In this document: one piece after another, positions 47,247-59,860 of the stretch
How the letters are laid out: each line of letters starts with the position of its first letter
Numbering within the stretch: position 1 is the first letter of the stretch
Origin: Penelope pileata
Lineage: Eukaryota > Chordata > Aves > Galliformes > Cracidae
Length of the DNA stretch: 64,000 bases
Assembly: GCA_013396635.1 (NCBI GenBank)
Contig: WBMW01004829.1
Coordinates: 1 to 64,000, forward strand
Reading direction: 5' to 3'
Translations under genes and position numbers: made by a program
Notes under the pieces: generated by a model
What the model was told of the DNA's origin: nothing
The model's input: only the letters and a program-made list of their open reading frames with translations
Database searches by the model: none

Positions 47247-48074
47247 AGTGACAAATAGAGCACAATGTAAAATCTATATTTCCACAAACAAGCCTACAAA
47301 GTCTCTTTAAGATAATACTCTTTTATTTATTAAAGATATAGCTTGTATATGCAAGTCGTAGTCATTTACCAAAAGTCTTTGAAAAGAAAACTTAGCATTT
47401 TTAAAGATCTAGAAATTTAGAAGCTTAGCCACTTGGTCTAGCAAAGAATGGCTCATAAATAATTTTACTTTACATATGTAGCATTTGGTATTGTTTGTTT
47501 TTTGTGTCAATTTCTTGACTAGAAAATAAAAAGTTCTTGAAACCTGACAGCTAACATGCTGCATTACATGTAAATCAGAACTTCAGAGGTGAAAAAAGAG
47601 TTTAAGAATGTTCTTTTTTTGAAAAGTTTTATCACTGATGAATGCCCAACATTTGTCTTGTTTCTGTGCACTTAGGCTGTGGTTATGAGACAAATCTTTT
47701 CCATGTTTCATCACTAACTGTGACTTGATTTCGTTGGTTTAAACAATTAGCTTACAATGGTTTAGATTTGAACTGGCCAAACACACAGTCCCATGCAATA
47801 ATGTTTATGAGTGAATATTTAGAAGAGCCTTACTGTTGTGCATCACTACCACCCACCAAATGAGCCCACTGGTTTGGGGAATACTTCCAGCTTACAGTAG
47901 GTAAACACAGTAGGTGGACAAGGGAATAATTGACGTAACTGTTAAATAGCTATTCTCATTTACCATTTAATTTCAAAACACATATAGGGGAACAGACTTT
48001 GGTCTCTTCTAAGATCTGCTTGGAATAGTTCTATGGGATAAAGTTTTCTTGGACCGCTCGTGAACGGTCCATGC
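47247..48074. other. AT-rich non-coding DNA
   Basis: It begins with the right target duplication AGTGA of the solo LTR. No gene recognised. Confidence 0.55.
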
Positions 48075-48808
48075 TCATGAGTGCAAAGTCAGGAAAGGGG
48101 ATATTGATGGATGAAAAGCTTGATATAGTCTGGCAATGTGTGCTTGCAACCCAGAAAGCCAACCATATTCTGGGCTGCATCAAAAAAACTGTAGCCAGCA
48201 GGTTGAGGGAGGTGATCCTGCCNAAAAAACATGGCCAGCAGGTCGAGGAAAGTGACTGACCCTTCTGCTCTGCCCATGTGAGACCTCACTGGGAGTGCTG
48301 TATTCAGCTCTGGGGGCCCCAGCATATGAAGGACACATATATGTTAGAGCAGGTTCAGAGGATGGCCACAAAGATTATCAGAAGGCTGGAGCACCTCAGC
48401 TATGAGGACAGGCTGAGAGAATTGGTATTGTTTAACATAGAGAAGAGAAAGTGCCGGGAGACCTTAGAGCAGCCTTAAAGGTGGCCTACAAGAAATACAA
48501 GGAAAGACTGTTTATTGGAGAGTGCATCCATGTGAAAGAAGTAGTGGTTTTAAACTAAAAGAGGGTAGATTTAGATTAAATATTAGGAAGAAATTCTTTT
48601 CTATGATGATAGTAAGACATGGGAACAGGCTGCTCAGAGAAGTCATGGTTGTCTCATCCCCGGAAATGTTCAAGACCAGGTTGGATGGGACTTTGGGCAA
48701 CCAGATCTAGTGGAAGGTGTCCCTGCCTACGGTAGGGAGATCGGAACTGGGCAATCTTTAAGGTCTCTTTCAGTTCGAGCCATTCTATGATTCTGTGATT
48801 CTATGAAT
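48075..48808 (+). mobile_element. CR1 LINE 3' fragment with ambiguous base, plus strand
   Basis: C-terminal RT domain (GILMDEKLDIVWQCVLATQK near 48080-48150), then LERVQRMATK-like and RLEHLSYEDRLRELVLF sequence, then the 3' UTR and a tail with GATTCTGTGATTCTATG near 48790-48806. At 48223 the sequence has an N. On both sides of it the same CR1 segment (around AAAAAAC-T/ATG-GCCAGCAGGT) appears twice, which intact CR1 copies do not show. Treat 48180-48265 as unreliable. Confidence 0.87.
48223..48223. other. Ambiguous base (N)
   Basis: The only non-ACGT base seen. It sits at the junction of a ~42-bp near-duplicate of CR1 sequence and so probably marks an assembly join. Confidence 0.95.
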
Positions 48809-50192
48809 TGCGTCCCCTGAGGTAAGTGCTGTTAAAACACAAAAAGCTGCAAACTGGAAATCCATAGAAGTTATTATCTAAGATTAAAAATTAATGGTAA
48901 GCAAACAGAGATTTAATTACTGCAGTGTCTTTAAGACACAGATAATTTATTTAAGTCCCAGAGCCAAAATATTCTGAGAAATAACTGCTACTTTTGATTA
49001 AGCACAACTTGCCTTCTTGATCTATCACACTTTTTCTAAGGGCATTTAAATACACAATTTTAATCTAATAAACATAAATGTTACATGCATTTGAGATGTA
49101 ATTATTGTTGGCAAAGATGTTACAAAAAATAGATTTAAGTTTAAATGCAATGTTATACCTTCTAGGGATCAGGAGGAATATACCACCAAAAGAAAGGTAT
49201 AAACATTTCTTCATTCTATTTCCTTGTTCTCTTCATTTTCTAAATCCTCCTGCATGTCTTCTGTAATTACTTTAACTGATCCAGGAAGTTATAGCCATGT
49301 TTTGTGTATGCCTAGTGCACAAGCAGTCTCTAGGATATCTGAATAGAGTAAGATAGATAATAGACATTCTAAGAGTAAATTATATACTCCTTTGCCCTTG
49401 TGCCAGTGAACATCATTCATATCTAATGTTAGCCTTGAACCTTAGAAATTCTTCAGTAAATATCTACTTCCTACACTTTTTCATTTTAATTACATTTCAT
49501 CACTTGGTATTATCAGTAGGGGATGCCACTGAAACTTTTCCTCAAAATTATTTATATTCACTGAAATCACATATAGTTGAAATAGTGGAATTTTTTTGTA
49601 TGTTAAAATTATCCCCCAGAAACAAATAATACACATTTGTCATCAGCTTTTTTTTTTTTCCCCCCTCCAAATACTAAAATAAGAAACTTGAAATTAAAAG
49701 AAGTTAGGAGGTCTTTAGAGTGGATAACTTGTGATTCATATCTTCCTGTCAGAAGAATCATCAGAGATTTCTGAAACTGTGCTAGAAACTCTGAATAATA
49801 ATATTATTTTGATAGATGGTATTATGATATTTAAAAGGAAAATGCTGCATCAGAAGTACTTGGTGGGTAAGATCTTTTTAAAGTAAATAACCACTAACTA
49901 GAAAGTGGGAGACAGGAAGTAGACTTCTGGTCATCATTTCTTGTCAATATAAACCCTTTTACAACTGAAAATATTCTAATCCTTTTGAAAAATGATCTTC
50001 CCACAAGGAAAATAAGTGTGTTCAGAAGAATAAAATGAAAGAAAAAGCCCAGTTACTAATAAAGAATCCTCATTAGAGGCATTCTATTCTAAATCAATAC
50101 ACATTGAACTCAATCACATGGCCAACCTGGTATGCAGATTGGCTGAAAAACTTTAAAATTTTCTGTACATTATTTTGGGACACAAAGAAGAA
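48809..50192. other. AT-rich non-coding DNA
   Basis: No gene or recognised element. A T/C homopolymer-like run lies at 49650-49668. Confidence 0.55.
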
Positions 50193-50552
50193 TAAGGGCC
50201 TGCAGCATCTCTCCCATGAGGACAGTCTGAGACAGCTGGGACTGTTCAGCCTGGAGGAGTGCAAATACATGAAAGGGGCTGCAAAGTGGACAGCTAGTGC
50301 CCAGTGCCAGGAAAAGACAATGAGCACAAACTGAAACACAAGGGGTTCCATCTGGACATCAGGAAGAACACCGGAGCAGGTTGCCCAGAAAGGTTGTGAA
50401 GTTTCCCTTCTTAGAGATCTTCAAAACCTGACTGGATATGGTCCTGGGCAACCAGCTCTTGATGTCCCTGTCTGAGCAACTAGAGCAAGGGTGTTGGACC
50501 AGATAATCTCCAGAGATCCCTTCTAACCTCAACCATTCTGTGATTGTATGAC
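50193..50552 (+). mobile_element. CR1 LINE 3' end, plus strand
   Basis: GCCTGCAGCATCTCTCCCAT, then GGACTGTTCAGCCTGGAGGA, AGGTTGCCCAGAAAGGTTGT, and the tail AACCATTCTGTGATTGTATG (50531-50550). An internal deletion shortens the C-terminal domain. It is followed without a gap by another CR1 in the same orientation. Confidence 0.83.
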
Positions 50553-51352
50553 CTGGATGCTCCCTCATTAAGTTTGCAGCCAAAGCAAAACTTAGAAGAG
50601 TGACCAATACATCAGTGGCTGCTGCTCATGACAGTCTGGAGAATTGGGTTCACAGGAATCTCAGAAACTTCAGCAAAGAGAAATGTAAACTCCTCTTCTT
50701 GGGGTAGAATGACATTAAGCATCAGGACATGGTGGAAATGACTGTTTGGAAAGCAGATTTGAAGAAAAAGAACTTGGCATCTTTGTGGACATATTGAATA
50801 GCAGTGGGCTTTTGCAGGAAAAATCAGCTGTTTCCTGGGATTCAGAGGAGCATATGCACCAGATGGAGGGATTTGATCCTTCCCATCTTCTCAACACCAG
50901 TGAGACACATCTGAAATCCTATTCTGCGCTCCACAATACAAGAGAGATAGGAGCATGGTAGAGCAAGTCCAGTAAAGGTATTGGATCATGTGTTCAAACA
51001 AAGAGAAATGGACAGAGCTGAGTTTGTTCAGCCTTGAAAAGAGAAAGATCAGGGGTGTATGATCAATGTATATAAATACCTGATGGAGGCTGAAGGATAG
51101 TAAAGCGGTGCCCAGTGAAAGGACAAGGGACAAAGAGCATGAATTGTGATACAAGAAAATAGCTTACTTATTTTGAGGGTTCTTGAACACTGGAAGTTTG
51201 CCTAAAAGGTTTGTGGAGTCTTCAGCCCCAGAGATAGTCAAAGCTTGCCTGGACACGGACCTGAGTAATCTGCTCTAGACCATGCTCTGACCAGGGTGCT
51301 GGGTTAGACAGTCTCCAGTCTCAGATATTCTCTATAATTCTGTAATTTTCTC
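50553..51352 (+). mobile_element. CR1 LINE fragment, diverged, plus strand
   Basis: It starts within the RT: CCTCATTAAGTTTGCAGCCA is the equivalent of the LNKFADD region. It then runs through AACTTCAGCAAAGAGAAATG, the equivalent of the conserved FNKAKC block. The 3' end has CTGTAATTCTG-like tail sequence near 51340. Many indels; an old copy. Confidence 0.75.
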
Positions 51353-51805
51353 CATTGACTACACTAAAGATATGTGTCCATGGACACATATCTAGCTATA
51401 AAGACAGTTAAATCCATGTGTCTTAATCTCTGGATGCTACCTAAGTTCTCTGATGCGCAACTCTAGTTTAACCTTGTAAATGTTCCATCCACTTACTCAC
51501 ATAGTTGCAGTTTAGTTCATTTGAAACTGCATGACTGATCACGTTACATTGCTCTTCACTTCTGTCTTTCAATTTTATTGACATTTAACAAAGCAGTTTA
51601 TTTTCTTTTTTTTATTATTTTAAAATAATGAAAAATAATGCTTCAACATGAATGTGAAATACCTTAACTTCATAGCGTTCAGTATCTGCGTAATAATCAG
51701 CAATTAATTTTTGAAAATAAAGTAATTCATGGTTACTGTTTCGTAAAAAATATACAAACAATTTTTGCATTTGTCAATGTAAATGTTAAACTCACCACTT
51801 AATTT
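51353..51805. other. AT-rich non-coding DNA
   Basis: No gene seen. It contains a small inverted pair, TATGTGTCCATGGACACATA, at 51371-51390, a perfect 20-bp palindrome. Confidence 0.5.
51371..51390. repeat. 20-bp perfect palindrome
   Basis: TATGTGTCCATGGACACATA reads the same on both strands with no spacer. The function, if any, is unknown. Confidence 0.75.
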
Positions 51806-52138
51806 GTCTAGTCTGGAGAAAAAAAGGCTGAATATTCCCCTCTACAGCTTTGTGAGGAGGGGAAGCACAGAGGGACATGCAGGGAACGGCATAAAGGTGT
51901 GCCAGTGGAGGTTCAGATTGGATATTAGGAAAAATGTATTTATCATGAGGGTGGTCAAAAATGGAACAGGCTCCCAACAGAGGTAGCTGATGCCTCATGC
52001 CTGTCAGTGTTCAAGAGACATTTGGACAACACCCTCAATAATGTACATTAACTTTCAGTTAGCCATGAAGTGATGAGGAAGCAGCTGGAATACATGATCT
52101 CTGAAGGTCCCTTCAAAATGAACTATTCTATTCTAAAT
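51806..52138 (+). mobile_element. CR1-like LINE 3' end, diverged, plus strand
   Basis: CTAGTCTGGAGAAAAAAAGG, GGTTCAGATTGGATATTAGG, TTCAAGAGACATTTGGACAA and the tail ATTCTATTCTAAATAG. The sequence differs from the other CR1 ends in the window, particularly in the 3' UTR, so it is probably another subfamily. Confidence 0.72.
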
Positions 52139-55100
52139 AGATTTGTGTTCAGTACTTAAACTGGTCATTTTTGGAATAGTGACATGCATATAAGAATACT
52201 AAATAACTCTGTTATTTCATACTGATCAGAATCTCCTGAGGTAGTCAGTACAAATATGTACTGTTTTCATATATTTTCTGTATAACAGGCTGCCAATCAC
52301 TTTTGCAAGCAAATACTATTCAGCAGCGCATTTCTTCACAGTTGCAGTACTTCTTAGGGCTTGTGTGTTCTAAATATTACAGTTAGTTTAGTCATAAGGA
52401 ATCCTTCTTTTCTGTTTTTGAAGGAAAAGAGCATCTCTGGAAAGTCGTATGATTTTTCTGTCAGTGCTACAAATATTTCTTCTTTTTTAATGGTTTATTG
52501 GCTGGTAAGCATGCATGGGCAAGAGCAGGCCCATGACCTGAATAAACTGTTTCTTTCGTCAAGGATTGGATCTGTTCAGATCCTGGTTCCCACCTGTTTA
52601 TGTCTACACACTGTTATTATAAAACTCCTGCACAAATTATTCTAGTAGCCTAATGTGTTAGAAGAAATACTAGGATGTATATGCAGATTGTATGCATAAT
52701 GGCAGCTCCTGAAATGAATTCCAGATGACAGTACCCAAAGGCAATCCACTTCTACTTGACACTGCAAAGCTTGTTAGAGGGTTATCGCTTGAGATGCATG
52801 CCTTTTCAACCATTCTTGTTTGTCTGGTTGATTAGCTGTTTTTCTGCCCATCCCCAATCTGTGGAAAAATATAAATGTTAGCTGTAACCCTCTGATAAAT
52901 TTGGGGAAGAATTTATTTCAGACCTTGTTATTTTCCAATTGTTTCTAAAACTTAATTAGTTTTGAATGTGAATAAGACGTGACTAATCTGTAAACACTGT
53001 CAAGATATCTGAAAATATGAAGAATAGGATTCTATGAATACTTCCTTCAGAGAACAATTGACATACTTTCAGAATAAATAATGAGACCCTGTAATTTGAC
53101 ATTTTTTTCTCAGTTCAATTTGAATTAGTCTGTGTGAAAACAATGATGAGCAGACATTCTTAAAGATGAGACAAAAGTTAACTGTTTCCCGTTTTAGCTA
53201 ATACACAAACAAAAGTTATAAAAAACAAACAAACAAAAAAAAAACCCCACAAAACCTGTGTCTGAGATGCACACTTTGACCATAAGAGGAACTGCAAAGC
53301 AATAGTAAGGCACAGATGGAAAGACAGGAAACTTATGAGAAATGTTCTTATCTGGCATATGAAAGATGATTTCCATCCTTTTGGTGCAAATGCCTGAGTA
53401 GAGGTTGAAGGTCACTATTTTGTTACGGTAGGGAATCGTAAGTAATATGGGAAAAAAATAGAAAATTTGAAAAATTTTGAAAATGTTTTATAATATCCAC
53501 AAAACATACTTTAGCTTTCCATAATTCAAGAAAGAACAATTCCTGCCAGAGATATCTTCTAATTTTTGATGTCTAAGGCAGGACATACTTCCAGCTTATT
53601 TTTGATAGATATTTTAAATAAACTAGACTTAATATAATTATACTAATTTTTTTTTTAAGTCTGAGGAAGTCAAAGAGAGCATTTAATTTTAATTAATTTA
53701 ATTATACTAATTTTTTTTTTCTTTTTCGCCAATGTCTTTCAACAATATGAAAGGTTTCCTGCACAAAATAGCTTCCAGAAACTTCCTGTTCTTTTCAGAG
53801 GAGAAATAGCTAAAACTGGACCATAATCATTGGGAAACAGGGTTTTGAAAAAGAGGAAGGAAATGTAAACCAATGTGAAATATTAAACATCAGAAGACTG
53901 ATTTGCTATTGAAAATTAGGTATTTCATTCCCCAACTGAATAAATTTAATAAAAGTAAAGAACTACAAAAGATTATCGGATTAATTGCTGGACAGTATTA
54001 GTGCAATTCTATTGTGACAAGTTCTTTAGTAGAGGTCCTGCAACAGTATCTATCATTATTCACTGAGAATATAATCTGGAGTTATAATCTTAGTTTAAGT
54101 TTATTCTCCTCTCCTACACTCCTACATTTTTAACTTATTGTTCCATTTTATCTTGCTTTCTGAATACTGAATATTTCTTTTTTTTTTTTTTAATTGTTGT
54201 GACAGAGATTATAACTTCATTCTACAGGAATATTGTGCAGGTCAGCTTCCATGAGCATAGTCTAATTAAACAAACAAAGATAACAGAGAAGACACAAAAA
54301 TTCAGTAGTTTCTGCTGCTTCAGAATAGGAAAATATTCAGATTCTGGACAGATAGATTCCCTATACATGATAAACAACTGTCTCTCTTAGGAAATGTGAG
54401 CTATAACTTGCTGGTACAGGTAGTTATATTTTTCAAATCAGTAAAGTGTTGCCTTGCTATTCTCCATTTGAAGAAAATAGAAAACTGTAGATCTCTAGCA
54501 GGTGATCTCTTCTTATTATCAGTGCTATTCTTTTTTTTTTTTTTTAATAATATAAATTTAGTTAAAATAATGTTGCCTTCAGTTTATAATTGATAATTAG
54601 CAACACTTTCTCTTCCTCTTCCCCTTTGTTTCTTAGACTCAGTTCTCCTAAATATGTACAACTATTTGAGAAGTCTTTTGAGATGCAAAAGTCAATAACA
54701 ATTCTTATTTTTGTGTGTGTGTTCTTTTCCTTCAGATTCCTTTTCAATTTCATTTGTTTACGGTAAGCTTTTTGCGTTGAATATATCTATTTGTAAGAAC
54801 TTCCACTTATTTTTAGAAGATTTTCACCTCACAAAATTTTGTACTTTGATTAGTCTATCCATGTTCTTCTCCTTCTAATCTTCCACAATTGCTTTTGCCA
54901 TTACTACTTCCACACTTACTTTCCAACTTCATTCCCCACATCACCATCCAACTCCTGGAAACAAAACAACAAAACCAAATCAGAACAAAACAAAACAAAT
55001 AAAAAACCATAAACCAAACCAAAATAGAAAAAGTCTTACTTTATTTTCAGCTGCAAAACAACCGAAATATCTTAACAAGCATGGTTACAAGTTAGCTAAG

Positions 55101-56370
55101 TCTTAAAATGAATCTGCAAGGCAGATCTACAGTGTCTCTGATTCTCTTTATACCTTTGCTGCTCCATTCTTTCTTCCTACGCATGCAGATATTTTGCTTT
55201 CAGGAAAATATATTTTCAGGAAGTAGAACGAGAACAGCAACATCAACAACCACAATAGAAGCTAACAGATGAATCACGAGACAGACTGTCACATGAGGGA
55301 GGGCTTCCTCCAAAGAGAGAATAATAACTGTTATTAGAATGAAAGTGTTACAACCTCAATGTTGCATACTCCAAATATGCTAGCTTTTTCCATTCACCGT
55401 TGTAAAAAAGGCAGACAAATATTTTTAAAAATGATTTCCCACTCCAAAACAAAATTGCTGTCCTCGATATTGTTTTACTCTTTAATATAGAAAAAATTAA
55501 CTCTTCATTTTTTTCTGTCTGTCCCATGATGCTGAAAATGTTGTTGGTGATTCTGTGAAAATATATTTTGAAGATGATGTTCAAGGTACCTATGATACGA
55601 CAGAAGTTAAAATTTCCTAATACTACAAAACTTGAAGCCAGGCAGAAAATCTGTTGACTGGTGAGAATAATGGACTTGTTGATGAAATTGCCAAAGGTGA
55701 TAAAATCTCAGGCTAAGCAAATTAAATCACTGCTTGTTTATTTCTCATAAAAACGCCGTATGATGCACCTTGGGTGAATCTGAAACTTTGATTAATAGCC
55801 TTAGAGAGTCAGACAGTTAAAGTTAGAAAGGCAATATATGTGCCACAAATAAGTCTTCTGTCAACAACTGATGACACTCCCTCAGGAGTGTCATTCATTC
55901 TTTCTTTCTCTTTTCCTAAAATTATGATCATACTTTTATTTTCCTTAAGCTTTAGAGACAGAGATCCTTGTTTCAATCTTGATGAACACTTGAGAGGAAC
56001 ATATGATGTTCAGTCACTTGTAGAAGGTGAATTGTCATTATTTTTTTTATATTTATTATATCTTTTATCTGAAAAATGTATCAGAAACATATCTTATTAT
56101 CATTTTTCATATTCAAACTCAAATCTTAAAAGGATAACTATATACAGTGTTTTTTTCAAAGTTCCTAAATTCAGTTGAAAATTTGTGTTTTGTTATTATT
56201 ATTATATACACTGATTTCCATTACAAGGGTATCTTTATCAATGTGAGATGTTTTGTAGATTTGCCAATGTCTAGGAAAAAAAGCACTTCTATAACTATTT
56301 AGTTTATAATATGAAACATACATCCAGTTGATTATTGTATAGAGTGAAAAAGACACCAGTAACAGACTAA
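52139..56370. other. AT-rich non-coding DNA
   Basis: No recognised repeat. It contains T-rich runs (53646, 53710, 54178, 54530), a direct repeat of TTAATTATACTAATTTTTT around 53636 and 53699, an A/CAAA-rich tract at 54960-55020, and one weak exon-like segment (55956-56026, plus). Confidence 0.5.
54960..55020. repeat. A-rich (CAAAA)n low-complexity tract
   Basis: Interrupted ACAAAAC units without a fixed period. Confidence 0.65.
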
Positions 56371-56857
56371 ATGGGTGTAGGGAAACCGTTGATCATGGCC
56401 TGAACTGATGACTGAACATACACTGGAGGGACATGGCTGGCCCGGGAAATACTGGCAGGTTATTTGCACCTGTTCTCCAAAAAGGGCTGGCCCCTGTGAC
56501 TAGAAGGGGTAGACCTGGGGGCAGGATCAACCCTCTGGCTTAAACAAGTGCCAGCCAGAGAAAGTTAGACCAGAAAGTAATTGCACAAGAATATGGGAGA
56601 GTTTCAGAAGGAGAGAGCAACTTGAGGAGGAGAAAGAATTGAAAGAGAAAGGAAGCAATGTGAAGCAGAGCTCCCAGCTCTGAACGAGACAGCATTGTAG
56701 TTGTGTGAGTCTGAACACATTTTTTTGTTACGATAGGTAACAAGAGAGACTTTTTCTTCTCTTTTTGATTTGAATATATGGGTTCACACTCTTCTTTTTT
56801 TTTTTTTTTATTGTAATGTGAATAAAATAGATCTGTATTCAAGATTTCTGAGACAAG
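56371..56857. mobile_element. Possible decayed LTR or other repeat
   Basis: A markedly GC-richer patch within AT-rich DNA, from TGTAGGGAAACCGTTGATCA to about TTTCTGAGACA (56857), containing AATAAA near 56820. The TG...CA-like limits, internal purine-rich block and late AATAAA resemble an LTR. I found no matching target duplication and no second copy in the window, so the call is weak. Confidence 0.3.
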
Positions 56858-59687
56858 TCTATCACATCGAGACATTGAAAAGGGCATTTTTACGTGTAGT
56901 GTAATGTATATATATATACACTTGTATGTAGTATTTGTTTGCTGGTGTTTTTTTTTAGTGCAGAAGAAGTAAAATGCCTAGTAGGGCAAAGAAAAGCAAA
57001 TGGGTATCTTTCCAATAAGATACTCTATTCAGTTTGGTAAAAGGCTCTTCCGTTCCTCAAAGGTGAGGTCATACTTTGTTTTAGCTGTTTAGGTCTGACA
57101 AGAACAATACCTATGTAAGATAGAAAAACATCCTTAAACATTTTCAGTTCTTGATCCTTGATTGTTATGATGTTAATCAAAATCCTTTATAATATAGAGC
57201 TGCACTGAATTTCTTCAGAAATACAATAAAAGCATGTTTTGTAGTAAGACATGAGAAACATGAAGATGAAAGCTATATTTCAGAATATTATATGTATTAC
57301 ACAGAATAATGCGTTAATTATTTTGACAGGAGCAAAGGGCAGCTTCTCATCTGACATGATTCTGTAAAAATTAAAAAACATGTGTTACCTTATAGAGGAT
57401 TGTTCATCTTTTAGGTAAAGACAGTGTACAGATTAAAGCATAGTGAATTTTGGCATTTCTCACTTAATCTAGTGTTTCCAAGAATACAAAATAAGTCTGT
57501 CTCATCCCAAGAAAGAGACTTGAAAAACAGGGAAGACATTCTCATTCCTCTTTTCATTCTAGTTCAGTATGAGCAGATTAGAGCTATGTCACGTTAGTCA
57601 TGGCACTAGGATATGAGTGGCATTTATGCTGCTTTGAAGCATTAGTCATGAGATTCAGTTATCACTGCCAAGTCCACTGTTTCAATTTACTCAGGATTTC
57701 AATTCAGTTCTATGTATGACTGATTCCTCTTCCCTTCAGAGGAGAATGCCGTATAGCTTGGCTCACTTTCCTAGCGGAACCTTAAGATATAGGGCTCTGC
57801 TTTTAGCCATGAAGCAGTTATGGGAATTTCCTGTGAAAGGAGCAGAGATAAAATGCACAGTGACAGATGGTGCTGCCAGAATAAATGTCTCACTACAAAA
57901 ATAACTAAACTAATCATTTTACTATAATTCTTTACCAGTGTGCAGCCAATAAAATCAACTGAGCCCATATAGGCTTCAAAGCCTACAGTCTCTCAGATAA
58001 CATGGATTAAGAATATTTTTGTTTTTACACTAAAATGGTAATCATGTAAATCTTCTAGTGTTATGCCTTACCTTAAACTTTAAAAACCTTGCTCTATTAG
58101 AGAAAGGATCAAGTGGAAATTCAGTTCTCCTCAAATATGCTCTTAATTATAGCAACTGGACACAAGTATACACCTCAAAAGGCAAACCAAGAATACTCCA
58201 TTCTAAATTAACAGCTACTCCTATGACAATATAGAGAACTAAAAGAAAATTCCAAATTGCCCAACTTCATTCAAACCCAGTTTTACTTTTTAGTTTCAAA
58301 CCTATTTTCTGATCAGGTGCATCTCTTTTATAAATAACGTTCCCTGTCTCTTTACAATTCTGAAGATTTAGGCACAAACAGCCGGAACTGGGTTCCAGAA
58401 CATCCTTGTCACAAACAGCCTGGCTTCCACACCCTCTACAGGCCTTTAATGTGCACCAGTGTCCGGACTGCAAAACATGTTCTTATTATGCCATTTCCTG
58501 ACACATTGGCCATTACGTTAACCGGAACGAGACCATCAGACCAAAATAATCATTTTTGCATTGGAAGGACAGAGGAACTACGCTCTATTTTCTGAACTCA
58601 CACTCAAAATACCTGGTTGTCCAGCGTCGGGATTGTTAATAACAAGAATACCTGCAGTTATAACAGATACTGATTAACAAGGTAAATGTCAATCTCCAGC
58701 CTCTAAATCAATCTTACTTTTTTGTTTTTCTTTTGCTGCCACCACACCCCCAACCTGCCTGGCCTATGCCTTTTTCACTTCAATGTTCTGCCCTTCTGGT
58801 TAAAGTAAACATCCTTCAGAAGAAGGATCCAAAGTATTGTAAAATGTAATCTGGGGGGAAAAAAAAAAGAAAAAAAAAAGAAGAAATAAAGAAAAAATTA
58901 GTCTTTTTTTTTACTTTACAGTAAACAGAACTTAATATATTATATTACTTCATATAGTTGCATTGCCTTTTTGCAGAAATATGATACTATTATACTATTC
59001 CATGGGAAAGACCCAAGGCACCGACGACATTGATTTCAACAGGAAATAGTCAAGTATCAGACTTATTAACAACATTTCTGTTGAATATATAGAGCAATAC
59101 ACGCAGAAACCAAGGCATCTAGCAGATGGATACAGCATGGAAAGCACTTTAAATCAAGTCACGTTGCATATCTTGTAGAAACTTTTTCTATTCCTTTCTT
59201 CAAATGAGATTAGAGAAGAAATCTCATGCTTTTCTTTGTCATATAAGCCTCCACGACCCTGTTTATCTTTAGGTAAAAAGAATACAAGAAAAATTGGAGA
59301 AACATGATTTGAGTGCCAAGAAATAAATACTTCGATTCCAAAGTAAATTAGCCAGAACATGTAAAGGAAATACTTTGTTGTGTCACATAACAAAAATAAA
59401 CCCTTATCAAATCCAGCTGTATTTCATGATAGTTCTAAACCCAAATTTTATTTTTATCCTTAAAATCCCTTTTTCATGTTTGTCTTATTCAATAATTGTA
59501 AATTCAGTACATTAATATATCTATCTGTTAATCAGACAAAGCAAAAAAAATCCTCTCTACGTAATCATTACCTCCTAATCTGACCAGAACTTGAACACAG
59601 AGGCTTGAGACTGTCTAGGAGAATGCTATTTCTCTATTCAGCAACATCAAAACTTATTCTGTCCTTGGCAGTCAGTATTCTTAAATT
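56858..59687. other. AT-rich non-coding DNA with a CpG-richer patch
   Basis: No gene assigned. A (TA)n run lies at about 56908-56919. A splice-acceptor-like site (CCTCTTCCCTTCAG, ending 57739) precedes a 54-codon open frame. A more GC/CpG-rich stretch at about 58260-58700 has open frames on both strands. A homopurine A/G run lies at about 58855-58890. Confidence 0.45.
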
Positions 59688-59860
59688 ATAGAACATCCTG
59701 ATCTGAAAGGGACCCATAAGGATCATAGAGCCCAAATCCTGGCCCCACACAGCAGCACCCAAAAAGAAGATGGCATCAACAGGCCCCCCAATTTAGTATC
59801 ATCAGCAAATTTGTTTAAAACACTTTCTAGTCCTACATCTAAGCAATTTATGAGAACAGT
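59688..59860 (-). mobile_element. CR1 LINE, minus strand, left part (split by LTR)
   Basis: The CR1 3' end (ATAGAACATCCTGATCTGAA, GGGACCCATAAGGATCATAG) joined, by an internal deletion near 59770, to the RT region (CCAATTTAGTATCATCAGCA). Compared with the copy at 15761-17388 about 0.77 kb is missing at this join. It ends at ACAGT (59856-59860), the left target duplication of the inserted LTR. Confidence 0.85.

Noticed and set aside
55500..55620. Short protein-like frame (VVGDSVKIYFEDDVQGTYDT)
   Set aside because: No acceptor site in a compatible frame, and stops lie close on both sides; likely chance.
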